From assembly GCA_009786535.1 (NCBI GenBank), contig WQRX01000013.1, positions 1-63,047 of the forward strand: a stretch of 63,047 nucleotides of DNA. Reading direction: 5' to 3'. The notes below the pieces were generated by a model. That model did not search any database. It was given only the letters and a program-made list of their open reading frames with translations, and had not been told where the DNA came from. How positions within the stretch are numbered: position 1 is the stretch's first letter; each line of letters opens with the position of its first letter. The stretch comes from Defluviitaleaceae bacterium (GTDB lineage Bacteria; Bacillota; Clostridia; Lachnospirales; WQUN01). Made by a program: the position numbers and the translations under genes. Below, in pieces: positions 53,811 through 63,047 of the stretch.

Positions 53811-55583
53811 TCAACTTAGCTTCACCCAAACAACGGGGCGTGCATAATTGGTGTTATCGGAGTTTAGTTTTGGTCCTATTGTCCCATCGTATTTTAATAC
53901 CTTCGTGTAGTTTGTGCCTGCATTTGGCTCGGAGGTGGGGTTGGCTAACCAATAGGTTTTCTTATTCACTACGCGTACATCTGCGCCAAAGCCTTGCAGT
54001 TCTTCTTCTACGGGAATGAGTGCATATACACCCGAGCCCTTCATGGGCCAGGAGGGTGTGCCGTTTGCCCCCGAGGTGGATTCTACCGCCAGTTTCTTTA
54101 GTGTGGGGGAATTAAAGTATTGGTACCAGCTATTAACCTTGTCGGAAATTTCGGCTTCTTTATATTGAATCGTACCGGTGCTTTTGCTGTCGTATGCCAT
54201 AGGGCCAATGACGTCTTTTAGCATCAGCAAAGCGTAGGGTGCGCCGCCGTACATTTTGTGCTTAATTTTTATCCATTCGTGGTCGTCGATAATAATAACC
54301 TCGCCTAAGTCGCCGTGGAGGATTTCATCCTCTATATCCTGTGCCGTAACGGTTACAAGGGCGATTGCGCTTTTGGTTGGGTCGTCCTTCGCCCGTACGG
54401 TAATGGTATAAATGCCGGCTTGGGTTGCGCTAAAAATACCCGATTGGGTAATGGTCGCGCCGGGGGTGGGGCTTATGCTCCAGGTTACCCCGTCGTTGCC
54501 TGTACCGTTTACCAAATAGTCCCCCGTTACCGTTGCGGTAAATTGGAAGGGAATATCGCTAACTTCATAATTAATTGAAGCGGGCTGTAGGGTTACGTGT
54601 ATATTGGAGGGCGCGGGTTGGCTGGGGTGCGGGGGCTTTGTGGTGGTCATATTGCCGTTTGCGTCTTTATAATAGATAACGTCGTCGCCTTCCAAGCCAT
54701 TTTGCGTGCTGTCCAGCAACGTATTTCCGCCGAAGGGGTCGCCGTAATACAGGTCGTTTCCGTCGGCGTCCTTGCCGTCTTTGATATAATATTTGCCGTT
54801 TTTATCTTCGTAAACGGGGGTGCCCGGGGTATTGGAGGGGTCTTGGCTTGTGCCGCCTCCCGTTAACGGACCAAGGGTATTTTTATTCATTACACGGCGC
54901 CATACATTCTGCCCCATGTCTACCCACCAGTTTCCGCCGAATTGCGTTGCCTTTTTATCGTCGCCGTCGCCGGGCTTGCCGTTTGCGCCGCCCCATACCG
55001 CATCTGCGTCCTTTGTGTTGCCGTTTTCATCAATGGGACGCCAAATATTCCCCGGGGGGGTTGCCTCCGCCCAGAAATTTCCGTCCTTATCCTTTACCGC
55101 ATTTTGGTCCTTTCCGTTCCCCGGCTGGTCGTCGGGGTTATACACGTATTCGGGTGGGTTTTTGCCGTTGCCGTTTTCGTCCACCTTTTCGAATACATGG
55201 GGTGGGTGCCCCACAGGGCGAAAATGGTTGTACTTATCCTCGGTGGGGGGCGTTACTGTGCCGCCTCTGCCGCCGCCTTCTTGGTATTTTTCATAGGCTT
55301 TTAGCGCGTCGGACATTTTTTGGCTAAGGAACATTTGGCTAAAGCCGATTTGCTGCAGCATTTCGCGTACGCTTTCGTTTACTTCTAATACCTGCTCTAC
55401 GGTAGGGGGTGTTGGCGGTGCGGAATTTTCCAGCGTGCCGAGGACATATTGCAGCTTTTCCCCTTCCGCGTTAATGATATGGCTTAATCCAACCTCTTCC
55501 ATCGCGATAGATGCAAGGATTTGGCAAATTGTATTCTCTAACCCAAACCCGTCGGGCAGTTCAGTAAACTTGGGTAGGGACAT
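53811..55583 (-). CDS. Large protein with AMEEVGLSHIINAEGEK motif, Gly/Asn/Pro linker, Ig-like and DUF6273-like domains (paralog 3)
   Basis: 590 residues with AAGGAGG before the ATG. The shared domain covers about 1-105. A long low-complexity region (about 105-325) is rich in Gly, Asn, Asp and Pro with repeats such as DENGNGKNP and DENGNTKDAD. A BIG-like Ig domain follows (about 325-405: VSDIPFQFTATVTGDY, then TYTITVRAKDD-like end). The C-terminus (about 415-590) resembles DUF6273 (WIKIKHKMYGGAPYALLM, ending ARPVVWVKLS). No signal peptide despite its surface-protein look, as expected for proteins loaded onto spores from the mother cell. Confidence 0.7.
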   Translation of the reverse strand: MSLPKFTELPDGFGLENTICQILASIAMEEVGLSHIINAEGEKLQYVLGTLENSAPPTPPTVEQVLEVNESVREMLQQIGFSQMFLSQKMSDALKAYEKYQEGGGRGGTVTPPTEDKYNHFRPVGHPPHVFEKVDENGNGKNPPEYVYNPDDQPGNGKDQNAVKDKDGNFWAEATPPGNIWRPIDENGNTKDADAVWGGANGKPGDGDDKKATQFGGNWWVDMGQNVWRRVMNKNTLGPLTGGGTSQDPSNTPGTPVYEDKNGKYYIKDGKDADGNDLYYGDPFGGNTLLDSTQNGLEGDDVIYYKDANGNMTTTKPPHPSQPAPSNIHVTLQPASINYEVSDIPFQFTATVTGDYLVNGTGNDGVTWSISPTPGATITQSGIFSATQAGIYTITVRAKDDPTKSAIALVTVTAQDIEDEILHGDLGEVIIIDDHEWIKIKHKMYGGAPYALLMLKDVIGPMAYDSKSTGTIQYKEAEISDKVNSWYQYFNSPTLKKLAVESTSGANGTPSWPMKGSGVYALIPVEEELQGFGADVRVVNKKTYWLANPTSEPNAGTNYTKVLKYDGTIGPKLNSDNTNYARPVVWVKLS

Positions 55584-55743
55584 GCTAATTCCTCCTTTAT
55601 ATTTACAGCCCGTAAATGTTGTACGTGCCTAGTAGCAATATATGTTGGAACAAGCATTGTGTTACAAGCTGTTTTGGCTTGGCGGTTTGATTACGCTAAA
55701 TTATTTTTTCTGTTTGTGTCGCAATTCACCCCTTTTGTGCGTA

Positions 55744-55749
55744 TATAAT
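55744..55749 (+). promoter_or_regulatory. -10 element upstream of the ECF sigma gene
   Basis: A perfect TATAAT 20 nt before the GTG start; a good -35 was not found, so regulation by another factor is possible. Confidence 0.4.
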
Positions 55750-55769
55750 GTGAAGCTCTACAAAAGCAG

Positions 55770-56234
55770 GTGAATTTATTGGATGAAATTATTACCCGCA
55801 ACCTTCATGCGCTGTATCGCACGGCGGCTGCTATTATGCGCAACAAAGAGGACGCAGAGGATATTGTGCAGGACGTGTTTATAAAATTGCATGAAAAAAA
55901 TCCGCTATTTGCTTCCCACACGCATGAAAAGGCGTGGCTATTGCGTGTTGCGGTCAATTTGTGCCGAAGCCGCTTGCGTTCGCCTTGGCGCAGGCAGCAT
56001 GTGCCGTTGCTTGAATCCTTTCCCGCAAAAAACGAGGACGAACGGGAGTTGATGCAAGCCGTTTTTGCGCTTCCCGCCAAGTATCGTACCGTTATTCATC
56101 TGCATTATTACGAAGGCTACACCACTACAGAAATTGCGGAAATTACCGTGCAAAAGGAAAGCACCATTCGCCAACAATTAACCCGTGCCCGCCGTCTGCT
56201 AAAGGCTGATTTGCTGGAAGGAGAACCCGTATGA
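55770..56234 (+). CDS. ECF-type RNA polymerase sigma factor
   Basis: 154 residues from a GTG at 55770. Region 2 (RTAAAIMRNKEDAEDIVQDVFIKL) and region 4 (LPAKYRTVIHLHYYEGYTTTEIA) of sigma-70 factors are clear, with the short linker typical of ECF factors. It overlaps the next gene by 4 nt (ATGA), the usual coupling of a sigma factor and its regulator. Confidence 0.93.
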   Translation: MNLLDEIITRNLHALYRTAAAIMRNKEDAEDIVQDVFIKLHEKNPLFASHTHEKAWLLRVAVNLCRSRLRSPWRRQHVPLLESFPAKNEDERELMQAVFALPAKYRTVIHLHYYEGYTTTEIAEITVQKESTIRQQLTRARRLLKADLLEGEPV

Positions 56235-57010
56235 AGCCCTATAAATCCTACATGGACAGCGTAACACCCCCGCCCGCCCTAAGGGATAAAATAAAAAAGG
56301 GACTGTATTATTCGACTAATACAGTCGCCCTATCGTGGGTAGCGGCGGCGGTTTTTGTGTTTGTCATTTTTGGCGCGGGTTGGATGTTTGTACACGCCGA
56401 CTTGTTACGTACGCACTATGACCTTGGCACACCCCATATGTTGGCAGGAGAGGCGGAAAAATGCCCGCAAATCACATTGCAACCCGCGTATTTATTGGAG
56501 TATCCGATGATATTTAGCGCTGCCAACCTGTGGAGTGTAACGGTAAACATAGAATTGGAAGCCGAACCGTTAACCCCCGCGCAAATAAACAGCCTTTTCC
56601 CCAACCTGCCCGCGTTTGTCGGCGAACCTCAAAGGGGGGAAGTACACTTCAAAGATGAATATGTAATAGACCGAATACGCGTAAATTACCCTAATTTTTC
56701 AATATTCGTGCAGGCAAACCCCCTGTATGCGGTGGATGTTTCGCTGTATACGCCCACCTATATACATGGTGTACGGGTTACGGCGTTTGCAGACGTAGAA
56801 ACCGACCGCGCCATAGGTATAGGCGGTACAAGCCTGGGTGCGATTTTTGAACGCGACGACCTGCGTTTCTTGTTGCGATACACATTGACCGATACGGATA
56901 TATTACAGGGAGAAACGGCACTCGAAGAAATCCGCGAAGCCGCAATACGGTTTACGCAAGTGGTAACGGCGTTAATATACCATCAGTACATCAAAGGATT
57001 TACAAAATAG
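56231..57010 (+). CDS. Membrane protein, likely anti-sigma factor of the adjacent ECF sigma
   Basis: 259 residues. A short cytosolic N-terminus (YMDSVTPPPALRDKIKKGL) with the pattern of Clostridial anti-sigma proteins, one membrane helix (about 33-55) and an extracellular domain of about 200 residues. Position and topology support an anti-sigma role; a zinc-finger ZAS motif is absent. Confidence 0.7.
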   Translation: MKPYKSYMDSVTPPPALRDKIKKGLYYSTNTVALSWVAAAVFVFVIFGAGWMFVHADLLRTHYDLGTPHMLAGEAEKCPQITLQPAYLLEYPMIFSAANLWSVTVNIELEAEPLTPAQINSLFPNLPAFVGEPQRGEVHFKDEYVIDRIRVNYPNFSIFVQANPLYAVDVSLYTPTYIHGVRVTAFADVETDRAIGIGGTSLGAIFERDDLRFLLRYTLTDTDILQGETALEEIREAAIRFTQVVTALIYHQYIKGFTK

Positions 57011-57104
57011 ACGGCGGGTGATATTATAGTATCGGTAATGTAGGCGAAATTGTATCCGTACTATATAAATTGTGTTGAAAAATCATAAACGAGGCATGGT
57101 TTTT

Positions 57105-58538
57105 ATGCAAACAAAAAAACAAATAACAATATGCATACTGGCGGTTATCGTATTCGTACTTGGCGGTTTGCTTCTGTGGCAATCGCGGCGCGAAGTCCCC
57201 GTGCTTGAGCCTATTGCCCCGTCGCTTCCTGTGTTGCAAGCACTGGTTAACCGCCCGCCCGAAGAAATAAGCCGTGTATACATTACGCGCGGCGATATTG
57301 TCGTGCCGTTTCAACAGGACGAAGCATGGTATATGATGGATTACCCCGGCTTTCTGCTGGACCAAATGCTGGTGCAGGAAATGGTGCGCCCTACCTTCCA
57401 ATTAATTGCCCAAACCGCCCACGAGAGTACGGAAGGTATTGAACTTGCGGACTTTGGGCTTGCGCCGCCGTTGCTTTCCATGACGGCGTACTGTGCCCTT
57501 GGGGAACGGTTGACCCTTCACCTGGGCAGCGTAACCCCCGACGGTACGTTGCATTTTTTGATGAAAGAGGGGCACCCCGCGATATATCTAATCCCCGCCC
57601 GCGTTGCTTGGCATATGCAGCTAACGGAAGGAGATTTGCTGTGCCGTCAACTGCCGTTTTTGCAATCGGAGAATATCACAGAGTTCCGCATAATCCAACG
57701 CGAACGCGAGGAAATATATTTTACCCGTAAGTCCGAAGAGGACGCAAGCCCGCACATGCAAGCCATGGGCATTATCCAAATGACAGTGCAAGAACCCGCC
57801 GCAATGGCGGGTCGCACGGTGGAATCATTTCAAATACGACGCGGGGTAATGGAGGCGTTCTCGCAAAGCTTTGTAGTGTTGGAAGCCGCCGCAGTAAACC
57901 CCACCGACCTTACCCCCTTTGGGTTGCATGACCCGTTTATGGACTTCCGCTTCGATTCGGACGAAGGCGGGGTGCATTTGCTCTTCGGCGATGCCTTTAT
58001 GCGCGAAATAAACGGCACTAACGTACCCTATGTTTTTGTAAAGTTTAACCACCGCCCCCATGTTTTTGTCGCGCCATTTGCGCCGCTCTTGCACATCAGT
58101 GACCTAAATGCCATGCAATTTATCTCCCGCTTTATTGTTATGGTTTCGATTTTGGATGTGGAATACATTACCATAGAACACGAAAATCCCGACTACAATT
58201 TGCATATGGTTATCAACCACCACCCGCACGAGGACAATAACGCAATTTTTCCCACGATTAACGGCGCAGAAGTAGCGGAAAGCGACTTCCGCGTCATATA
58301 TCGCCTGTTGGTAAGCCTGGGCACGGACGGGCATGTAGACCCATTTATGGCGGAAGGCACCCCTGTTTTTACCATTACGTATCACTTGCTAGACGGCACA
58401 AAAAAGCGCATCGAATATTTTGCATTCGATACGCATTTTTACGCCTTTTCCGTAGATGGGGATTATGTGTGGGCGGTGACCAACCATAGGAATGTGCAGT
58501 TGTTTTTTGATGAAGCGATGTGCGAAGCGAATCAGTAA
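57105..58538 (+). CDS. DUF4340-like membrane-anchored protein
   Basis: 477 residues from the ATG at 57105; an ATG at 57096 is also possible. One N-terminal membrane helix, then two copies of a DUF4340-type fold: VYITRGDIVVPFQQDEAWYMM near residue 65 and repeats such as LTPFGLHDPFMDFRF. DUF4340 proteins often accompany gliding-type ABC transporters, absent here. Function unknown. Confidence 0.6.
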   Translation: MQTKKQITICILAVIVFVLGGLLLWQSRREVPVLEPIAPSLPVLQALVNRPPEEISRVYITRGDIVVPFQQDEAWYMMDYPGFLLDQMLVQEMVRPTFQLIAQTAHESTEGIELADFGLAPPLLSMTAYCALGERLTLHLGSVTPDGTLHFLMKEGHPAIYLIPARVAWHMQLTEGDLLCRQLPFLQSENITEFRIIQREREEIYFTRKSEEDASPHMQAMGIIQMTVQEPAAMAGRTVESFQIRRGVMEAFSQSFVVLEAAAVNPTDLTPFGLHDPFMDFRFDSDEGGVHLLFGDAFMREINGTNVPYVFVKFNHRPHVFVAPFAPLLHISDLNAMQFISRFIVMVSILDVEYITIEHENPDYNLHMVINHHPHEDNNAIFPTINGAEVAESDFRVIYRLLVSLGTDGHVDPFMAEGTPVFTITYHLLDGTKKRIEYFAFDTHFYAFSVDGDYVWAVTNHRNVQLFFDEAMCEANQ

Positions 58539-59170
58539 TTGGTGTCATTAAACGACCTTATATAGACAAAAATTAAATAAAATACTGTGATTGATGATAT
58601 TATTAGTAGATTAGCAAAATAACTAAGATAATAAATTGTTAGAATATAGCCTTCAAAAAATAAATTTGATAAAATAATAATAAGAGTGCGAGTTCGCCCT
58701 GATGCGATTAGTCCTGAAAAAGCCAAGCATAGCAATAAATATAATGCACGACGGAAACTTGAACTTTTTGTGCTGTTCATTTGTATTATAATCCATGTAA
58801 ATATAATGTTTATTATTAGTGATAAAGAAACCCATTGAAAAAAAAGCGTAAAAGCGTTATTTATATTAAAAGGCGCTGGCGGAAAGAATGTTCCGGCAGC
58901 GATGTTGATGTGTGGGCGCAGAAATAAAAACCCCATGTAAAAGAATAAAAAGTAAGCAATGATAAAAATTGAACTCCATAAAAATGCCTTCATAAAGTTT
59001 CTTTTATGTATCAATGAGACGCAGGATGAAGCAATAAAAAGCCCGATAGGGCTTCCAATAGACATCAATCCCGTTAACCGCATAATTGTGTTAGGCACAA
59101 ACAAGCCAAGCAAAGATATGAGCGCAAACACTAATCCCAGCGTAAAAGAAATACACATGGATTTCGTCAT
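58532..59170 (-). CDS. AT-rich polytopic membrane protein
   Basis: 212 residues with six or so hydrophobic helices and few charged residues. Not recognised. Base composition is clearly AT-richer than the genes on either side, suggesting recent acquisition. Overlaps the convergent DUF4340 gene by 7 nt. Confidence 0.55.
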   Translation of the reverse strand: MTKSMCISFTLGLVFALISLLGLFVPNTIMRLTGLMSIGSPIGLFIASSCVSLIHKRNFMKAFLWSSIFIIAYFLFFYMGFLFLRPHINIAAGTFFPPAPFNINNAFTLFFQWVSLSLIINIIFTWIIIQMNSTKSSSFRRALYLLLCLAFSGLIASGRTRTLIIILSNLFFEGYILTIYYLSYFANLLIISSITVFYLIFVYIRSFNDTNY

Positions 59171-59408
59171 CTCTTAATCCATCCCCCGTAATTTTATAAT
59201 ACGTATAAAGTAGCAAGAAAGCAAGGGGCTGTTTGCGAAGGCAGTTCCCTTTTTTGTTTGCTTCGGCATTAACGCGGCGGCGGTGGGATGCATGAGGACA
59301 GACGCGGGAAATCCCCACTTCGCCGCGCTTCAAGATGCGCTCTTACATTCCACCGCTACCGCTTCTAAAAGGCACAGATATAGCGAAAATGAAAGGATGT
59401 TTTGGCGT
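59171..59408. other. Intergenic region without a recognised gene
   Basis: An imperfect hairpin (AAGGGGCTG / CAGTTCCCTT, about 59218-59253) with a T-run may terminate transcription. The half nearer 59400 is GC-richer than the flanking genes and shows no supported reading frame. Confidence 0.35.
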
Positions 59409-60432
59409 CTAATATCTTTCTACGCCAAAAATACGATTGATTCTGTGTGCAGGAACAAAAATCATTCCCGGACTGCTAATTGGACCCCACCCAACAACAC
59501 CTGCTGTCATAAACATGCCCGTTGCAACCGTACCACCGCTATCTCCTGCGCGAGCAGTTATATTTGTTCTAACCATGCCGCGCCTGTTTATGCCATCAAA
59601 AATAAAGTCATGGTCAGGGTCTTGCACAGTTCCTCTTGATTCGCCGCCTGTTGTTGCGCCAAACATAAGCATTAGTTCGCCTTGAACAAATGAGGCTCGT
59701 ACTAATTGACTGAGCGTTGCGCCGGTGGGTAATGTATTGCCTGCTTCAGTATGCGTTATTACAAACGATGCATCTATTTCCGAATTGTCAACCATTCTTT
59801 CTACTGTTCCAATGTGTGTTGCCAAAGTTAAGTGAGGATAAACTCTTTGACCTGCAAAATCAAATATATGCCCAGATGAAATAAATCCAATAGCGCCATC
59901 AGATACCCGTCTGACGCGATAACCCATTGAACCGCGACCTTCAAGAAAGATAAAGCGAATCGACAACCTGTCCCCGGGATTAATTCTGGCATTTAACGGT
60001 TCGATATGACTATACAGTTCGTTGAGATGGTCATATGATGTGTCAAGCAAGTGACTATACCGTTCAGCCTGTTCAAAAATAATCATGGGTGAATAAACAA
60101 TGTTTTTTAATAATCCATTGATGTTATTTTGACTATATTCTTCAATTCGAACTACAAATCTATTTTCGGCTCGGTCAATTCCAGCGCCAACGACGTTATG
60201 TGCATACAGACAACCCAATAATAACTTTTCATCAATTATATTACGGTATAGGTCTCGGAGTTCACGCAACTGTGCAATTGAAAATAAACGTGTTACATAT
60301 ATATTGCTTAGATACAGAATACTCTGTACATTCATCGTTTGATGCGAATGCACTTACTGTATTGCTTAAAGCAAAAATTGACACAAGTAAAAGCATCCCT
60401 GCAACCGTTTTGAAAGCATTAATGTTTTTCAT
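59409..60432 (-). pseudogene. Secreted S1-family (trypsin-like) serine protease, frameshifted after the signal peptide
   Basis: The protease frame (59409 to about 60353) carries the triad: His in SSGHI, Asp in SEIDASFVI and Ser in GDSGGTVA, as in alpha-lytic/streptogrisin-like enzymes. Its own first codons give no signal peptide. A better start is the ATG at 60432, with AAGGGG upstream and a signal peptide (KTVAGMLLLVSIFALSN), but that frame ends at 60262, and the two frames differ by 79 nt (not a multiple of 3). A single indel between about 60265 and 60350 would restore one protein of about 340 residues. Disrupted gene or sequence error. Confidence 0.7.
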
Positions 60433-60539
60433 AGTAATTACCCCTTTTCGATTTTGTAATTGACCGCTGTTTTTTTTGAGGACTTCAAGTTGATGTATTC
60501 CTGTGCTTCACTCACACCCTCATAAGCATCTCCCCTTTT

Positions 60540-60568
60540 TATATAAGATAAAGTTATTTCTGTAACAA
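60540..60568 (-). promoter_or_regulatory. Possible promoter of the S1 protease gene
   Basis: Minus-strand TTGTTA (60568-60563), 17-nt spacer, TATATA (60545-60540), about 108 nt before the start codon at 60432. Confidence 0.4.
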
Positions 60569-60600
60569 GGATAATCTATTTAAAAACAAAAAAACAGCAG

Positions 60601-60648
60601 CAAAACATGCACATTTTTTATTTTTGAAATAAAAGTGTGCGTGTTTTG
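60601..60648 (-). terminator. Probable terminator of the beta-helix gene
   Basis: Arms CAAAACATGCACATTTT and AAAAGTGTGCGTGTTTTG pair imperfectly (about 15 bp) and a T-rich stretch follows on the minus strand, about 50 nt after the stop. Confidence 0.55.
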
Positions 60649-60696
60649 CCACATTTTAGGATTATTGCGTAGTATATTTTAAAGAATATCGTTACG

Positions 60697-63047
60697 CTAA
60701 TGAATACGAACCCCCTGCATGGGCGCGAAAATTGGGTTTGTATCATTAATAATCACCGCTTCGCCCGATACATTAAAGGTCACATTCTCTATCGTAATAT
60801 CGCGCATTATGCCCAAGCCCCATACGGGTTTGTCTAAATCTTCAAAGTACAAACAACGCAAGTCCCACCAATTACTTTGGAAATTGCGCAACACGCGCCG
60901 TTCCTGCGCTGCATTTTCCGTACTGCCGCCATAAATCCCTGTGGCGGCATTTTGTATGGTAAGGTTGGTAATTGTAATGTTATCTACATTGGGCATGTAA
61001 ATCGCAACTTCCCCACCGTTGCCGTCAATAACCGCGTTATGCCCCGTCCAGTTGGTGATAATCGTAGGGTTATATCGGTTGCCCGAAGCGCTTACGGGAA
61101 TTATCACGTTTTCATGGAACGTACCCCGCAGAAAAACCGTATCCCCGTGCCAAATATTTGCCATGGCGTGGCTAATGGTCGCCCAGGGGCGTTCCTGCGA
61201 GCCGTCATTATTGTCGCTGCCCGTATCGGCGCAAACAAAGCGCCGCATGGGGTTATCCCGCCGCGCGTTAATAATATCCTCCATGGTAATGGCAAGCACG
61301 GCGGCAGCTTCGTCCAGCCCGCGCCACCAATGAGGCGTGGTAAAACCGCGCACAATGTGGCTGGTGCGCCCCGTTACTTCGTTAAAATACGGGATGCGCA
61401 CATAAAATCGAATGCCGGGGTAACGGGATTCGGGGTGGGGTGTGCCGCGTACCGCGCCCATTGTCCATGGTTCGCTTAGTTGCGCAATATGGTGGAAGTC
61501 GATATCCCCGTCGTTCCCATACCCAAACGATACAATGCCGCGGTACGCATTGTCGGTACGAAAGCCCGCCTGTACCGATAACCGCCCCGCATAACCCGAG
61601 GTCGGCTCTACATCGTAGCCATACGCCCAAGGGTGTATGCCCACAATTACGTCCCGCTGGGGTGCGTTTGCGGGCAGGGCGTCACACACGCGCATGTTTG
61701 CCACTTGCGCTTCAAAGTAGCGGGCAATGTTGCGCCCAATTTGCGCAAGGGTAAGAGGCTGTGCAATGCTTCCCCGTACATCGGGGCGGCTTAGGTGGCG
61801 CATAATTTCCGTCGCGGCGGGAAGGGTAGCCACAAAGGCGCGGTAATCTGCCATGGCAATTTCGAATAGGGGCATAGGAGCGGAAGCCATCACATTTTGC
61901 ATACGCTCAATGCACGCCCCTGTGTCGTTGGCGTAGGAAGTACGGGCAAAATCCCCCGTATCGCGCCCTTGGGCAAAGTTCATTCCCGCCAGCGGGGAGG
62001 ACGTTGCGCGTACATTGCCGCCAAGCAAGTTCGTATGCGGGAAGGCATTTTCCACCGCCATGCCGCCAATGGCACGGCCGTAAATTACATTGCCCTCGAA
62101 GGTCAAATACGCCGCACGGGTAACGCCCGCGTCGTTATCATTCCAGCCGGAAACAAGGTAGCGAATCACGTAATTAGGGTCGGGTACATTCACGTCCGCG
62201 TCCACAAAGCTTACGATAATGTTATCGCCGAAGAAGAAGTTGCGGTTCATTTCCCGCCCCGTCCAGTTATTGTTGATATTTACAACACCGTTTACGCCGC
62301 CGGAGGCGCCCCGCACCATGTCACGCCCTATCATTGTGTTGTTGCGCACGTCCAAATCCCATGCGCCGAAGGTGCCCCCAAGCAATACCGCCCCTTGGCG
62401 GTTATTTGCGATAATATTGTGGTAAATGCGCACGTCCTTTGCCATTACGGGCTGGGGACCGTCCCACCGCGCGTGGGGCGGCTCTGTGCCTACGGAAATG
62501 CCTACGCTACTGCCGGAAACAAAGTTATAGCGTATGGTAATATCCATTGCGCCGTCTACATAAATGCCCGACGCGCCGCCGCAGCCTTCGCTTGCAGGGT
62601 TGCAATAGCCGATGTTATTAAGCACTACATTGCCTTCAATCAGTCCGCGGCGGGTTCGGTTCCAGTCTGCCCGTGCGTTGGCGCTTGTGCCTGTGTTCGT
62701 GACCCAGCCCCACAAGCCAATCACGTTAATGCCAATATTGTTTGTGTTATGCACAAAATTATTGCGTATCGTAAAATCTGCTACATTGCCCGCAACTACG
62801 ATATTCTCCGTCCAGCCCACGCGACTGTAGCCAATCTCGTTGCCTTCGACAAGGACAAAGCGCATGGCATTTTCATCAAACTGCGCCCGCCCGTAAATTT
62901 GTATTGCCGAGCCGTTTGCCCCGGGAGCAGACGCAGTAGGGAAGCCAAAGGTATCCCCATCCATACCCAAAATTGTGTTATTTACAATTTCAACGCCTTG
63001 GCTGCGCCCGAAGGCGCCCATCGTTTCCACCATAACGGCGGCGGGGG
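60697..63047 (-). CDS. Right-handed parallel beta-helix protein (pectate-lyase/NosD-like), incomplete at the window edge
   Basis: At least 783 residues in frame; the reading frame is open to the end of the window, so the true start lies beyond 63047. Repeats of the type NNIGINVIG, VEGNEIGYSRVG and RNNTMIGRD are beta-helix coils. A DUF1565-like second unit starts near FVCADTGSDNNDGSQERPW and carries IIPVSASGNRYNPTIIT and NITITNLTIQNAATG. Such proteins bind or cleave polysaccharides at the surface; no catalytic residues can be fixed. Signal peptide not visible because the N-terminus is missing. Confidence 0.8.
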   Translation of the reverse strand, partial: PAAVMVETMGAFGRSQGVEIVNNTILGMDGDTFGFPTASAPGANGSAIQIYGRAQFDENAMRFVLVEGNEIGYSRVGWTENIVVAGNVADFTIRNNFVHNTNNIGINVIGLWGWVTNTGTSANARADWNRTRRGLIEGNVVLNNIGYCNPASEGCGGASGIYVDGAMDITIRYNFVSGSSVGISVGTEPPHARWDGPQPVMAKDVRIYHNIIANNRQGAVLLGGTFGAWDLDVRNNTMIGRDMVRGASGGVNGVVNINNNWTGREMNRNFFFGDNIIVSFVDADVNVPDPNYVIRYLVSGWNDNDAGVTRAAYLTFEGNVIYGRAIGGMAVENAFPHTNLLGGNVRATSSPLAGMNFAQGRDTGDFARTSYANDTGACIERMQNVMASAPMPLFEIAMADYRAFVATLPAATEIMRHLSRPDVRGSIAQPLTLAQIGRNIARYFEAQVANMRVCDALPANAPQRDVIVGIHPWAYGYDVEPTSGYAGRLSVQAGFRTDNAYRGIVSFGYGNDGDIDFHHIAQLSEPWTMGAVRGTPHPESRYPGIRFYVRIPYFNEVTGRTSHIVRGFTTPHWWRGLDEAAAVLAITMEDIINARRDNPMRRFVCADTGSDNNDGSQERPWATISHAMANIWHGDTVFLRGTFHENVIIPVSASGNRYNPTIITNWTGHNAVIDGNGGEVAIYMPNVDNITITNLTIQNAATGIYGGSTENAAQERRVLRNFQSNWWDLRCLYFEDLDKPVWGLGIMRDITIENVTFNVSGEAVIINDTNPIFAPMQGVRIH

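Overview
The window comes from an endospore-forming, flagellated, anaerobic member of the Clostridia (Bacillota). This rests on spore-maturation genes (spmA, spmB), a CotS-type coat kinase, a GerS-like lipoprotein next to alanine racemase, flagellar fliD, flgL and an FlhB C-terminal homolog, an [FeFe]-hydrogenase-like sensor, a membrane pyrophosphatase, class B sortase, lipoboxes and strong Shine-Dalgarno sequences. Gene order rnhB-ylqG-like-flhB C-terminal homolog follows the Bacillus/Clostridia pattern. The species is not identifiable. No CRISPR array, rRNA operon, insertion sequence or complete prophage was seen.

Layout. 1-2.5 kb: a sensory hydrogenase fused to a chemoreceptor-type signalling domain, then a hemerythrin. 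2.5-7.6 kb (minus): EF-G-like GTPase, XRE/S24 repressor, tsf and rpsB behind clear sigma-A promoters. 7.6-11.7 kb (plus): a P-loop kinase fusion, a methyltransferase, fliD and a coiled-coil gene. 11.7-15.4 kb: spmB and spmA separated by an opposite-strand lipoprotein gene, an HPt-like protein and cotS. 15.4-20.9 kb (minus): membrane pyrophosphatase and a sugar ABC importer without its ATPase. 21-29.1 kb (minus): an ABC exporter followed by nine tightly packed genes (unknown membrane protein, nadE, DUF5711, SpoIIM-like, VanY-like, rnhB, ylqG-like, flhB-like, yraN). 29.2-32 kb: a serine recombinase surrounded by inverted-repeat sites, then an oversized flgL.

33.7-39.2 kb holds the most interesting unit: a 1205-residue secreted protein (ALK-type glycine-rich domain, InlB-like repeats, VWA-like domain, C-terminal dockerin) overlaps a cohesin protein with a VPQTG-type wall-sorting tail, which overlaps a class B sortase gene. 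Together they look like a one-cohesin surface scaffold: the sortase anchors the cohesin protein and the cohesin captures the dockerin protein. A RelB/DinJ-like antitoxin gene without a toxin follows.

39-47.7 kb: a large cNMP-binding-domain protein, a copper-amine-oxidase-N-domain protein, and an operon gerS-like, alr, mazF (no mazE), cation exchanger, S41 protease, followed by tRNA-Ser(GGA). 47.8-50.5 kb: a small XRE regulator divergent from a disrupted, AT-rich RCC1/right-handed-repeat lipoprotein gene, with a perfect palindrome inside the likely promoter. 50.7-52.7 kb: a divergent type II topoisomerase B subunit. 52.8-55.6 kb: three genes sharing an N-terminal 'AMEExxLSHIxNAEGEK' motif. 55.7-58.5 kb: ECF sigma factor, likely anti-sigma partner and a DUF4340 protein. 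58.5-63 kb: an AT-rich membrane protein, a frameshifted secreted S1 protease and a right-handed beta-helix protein running off the right edge.
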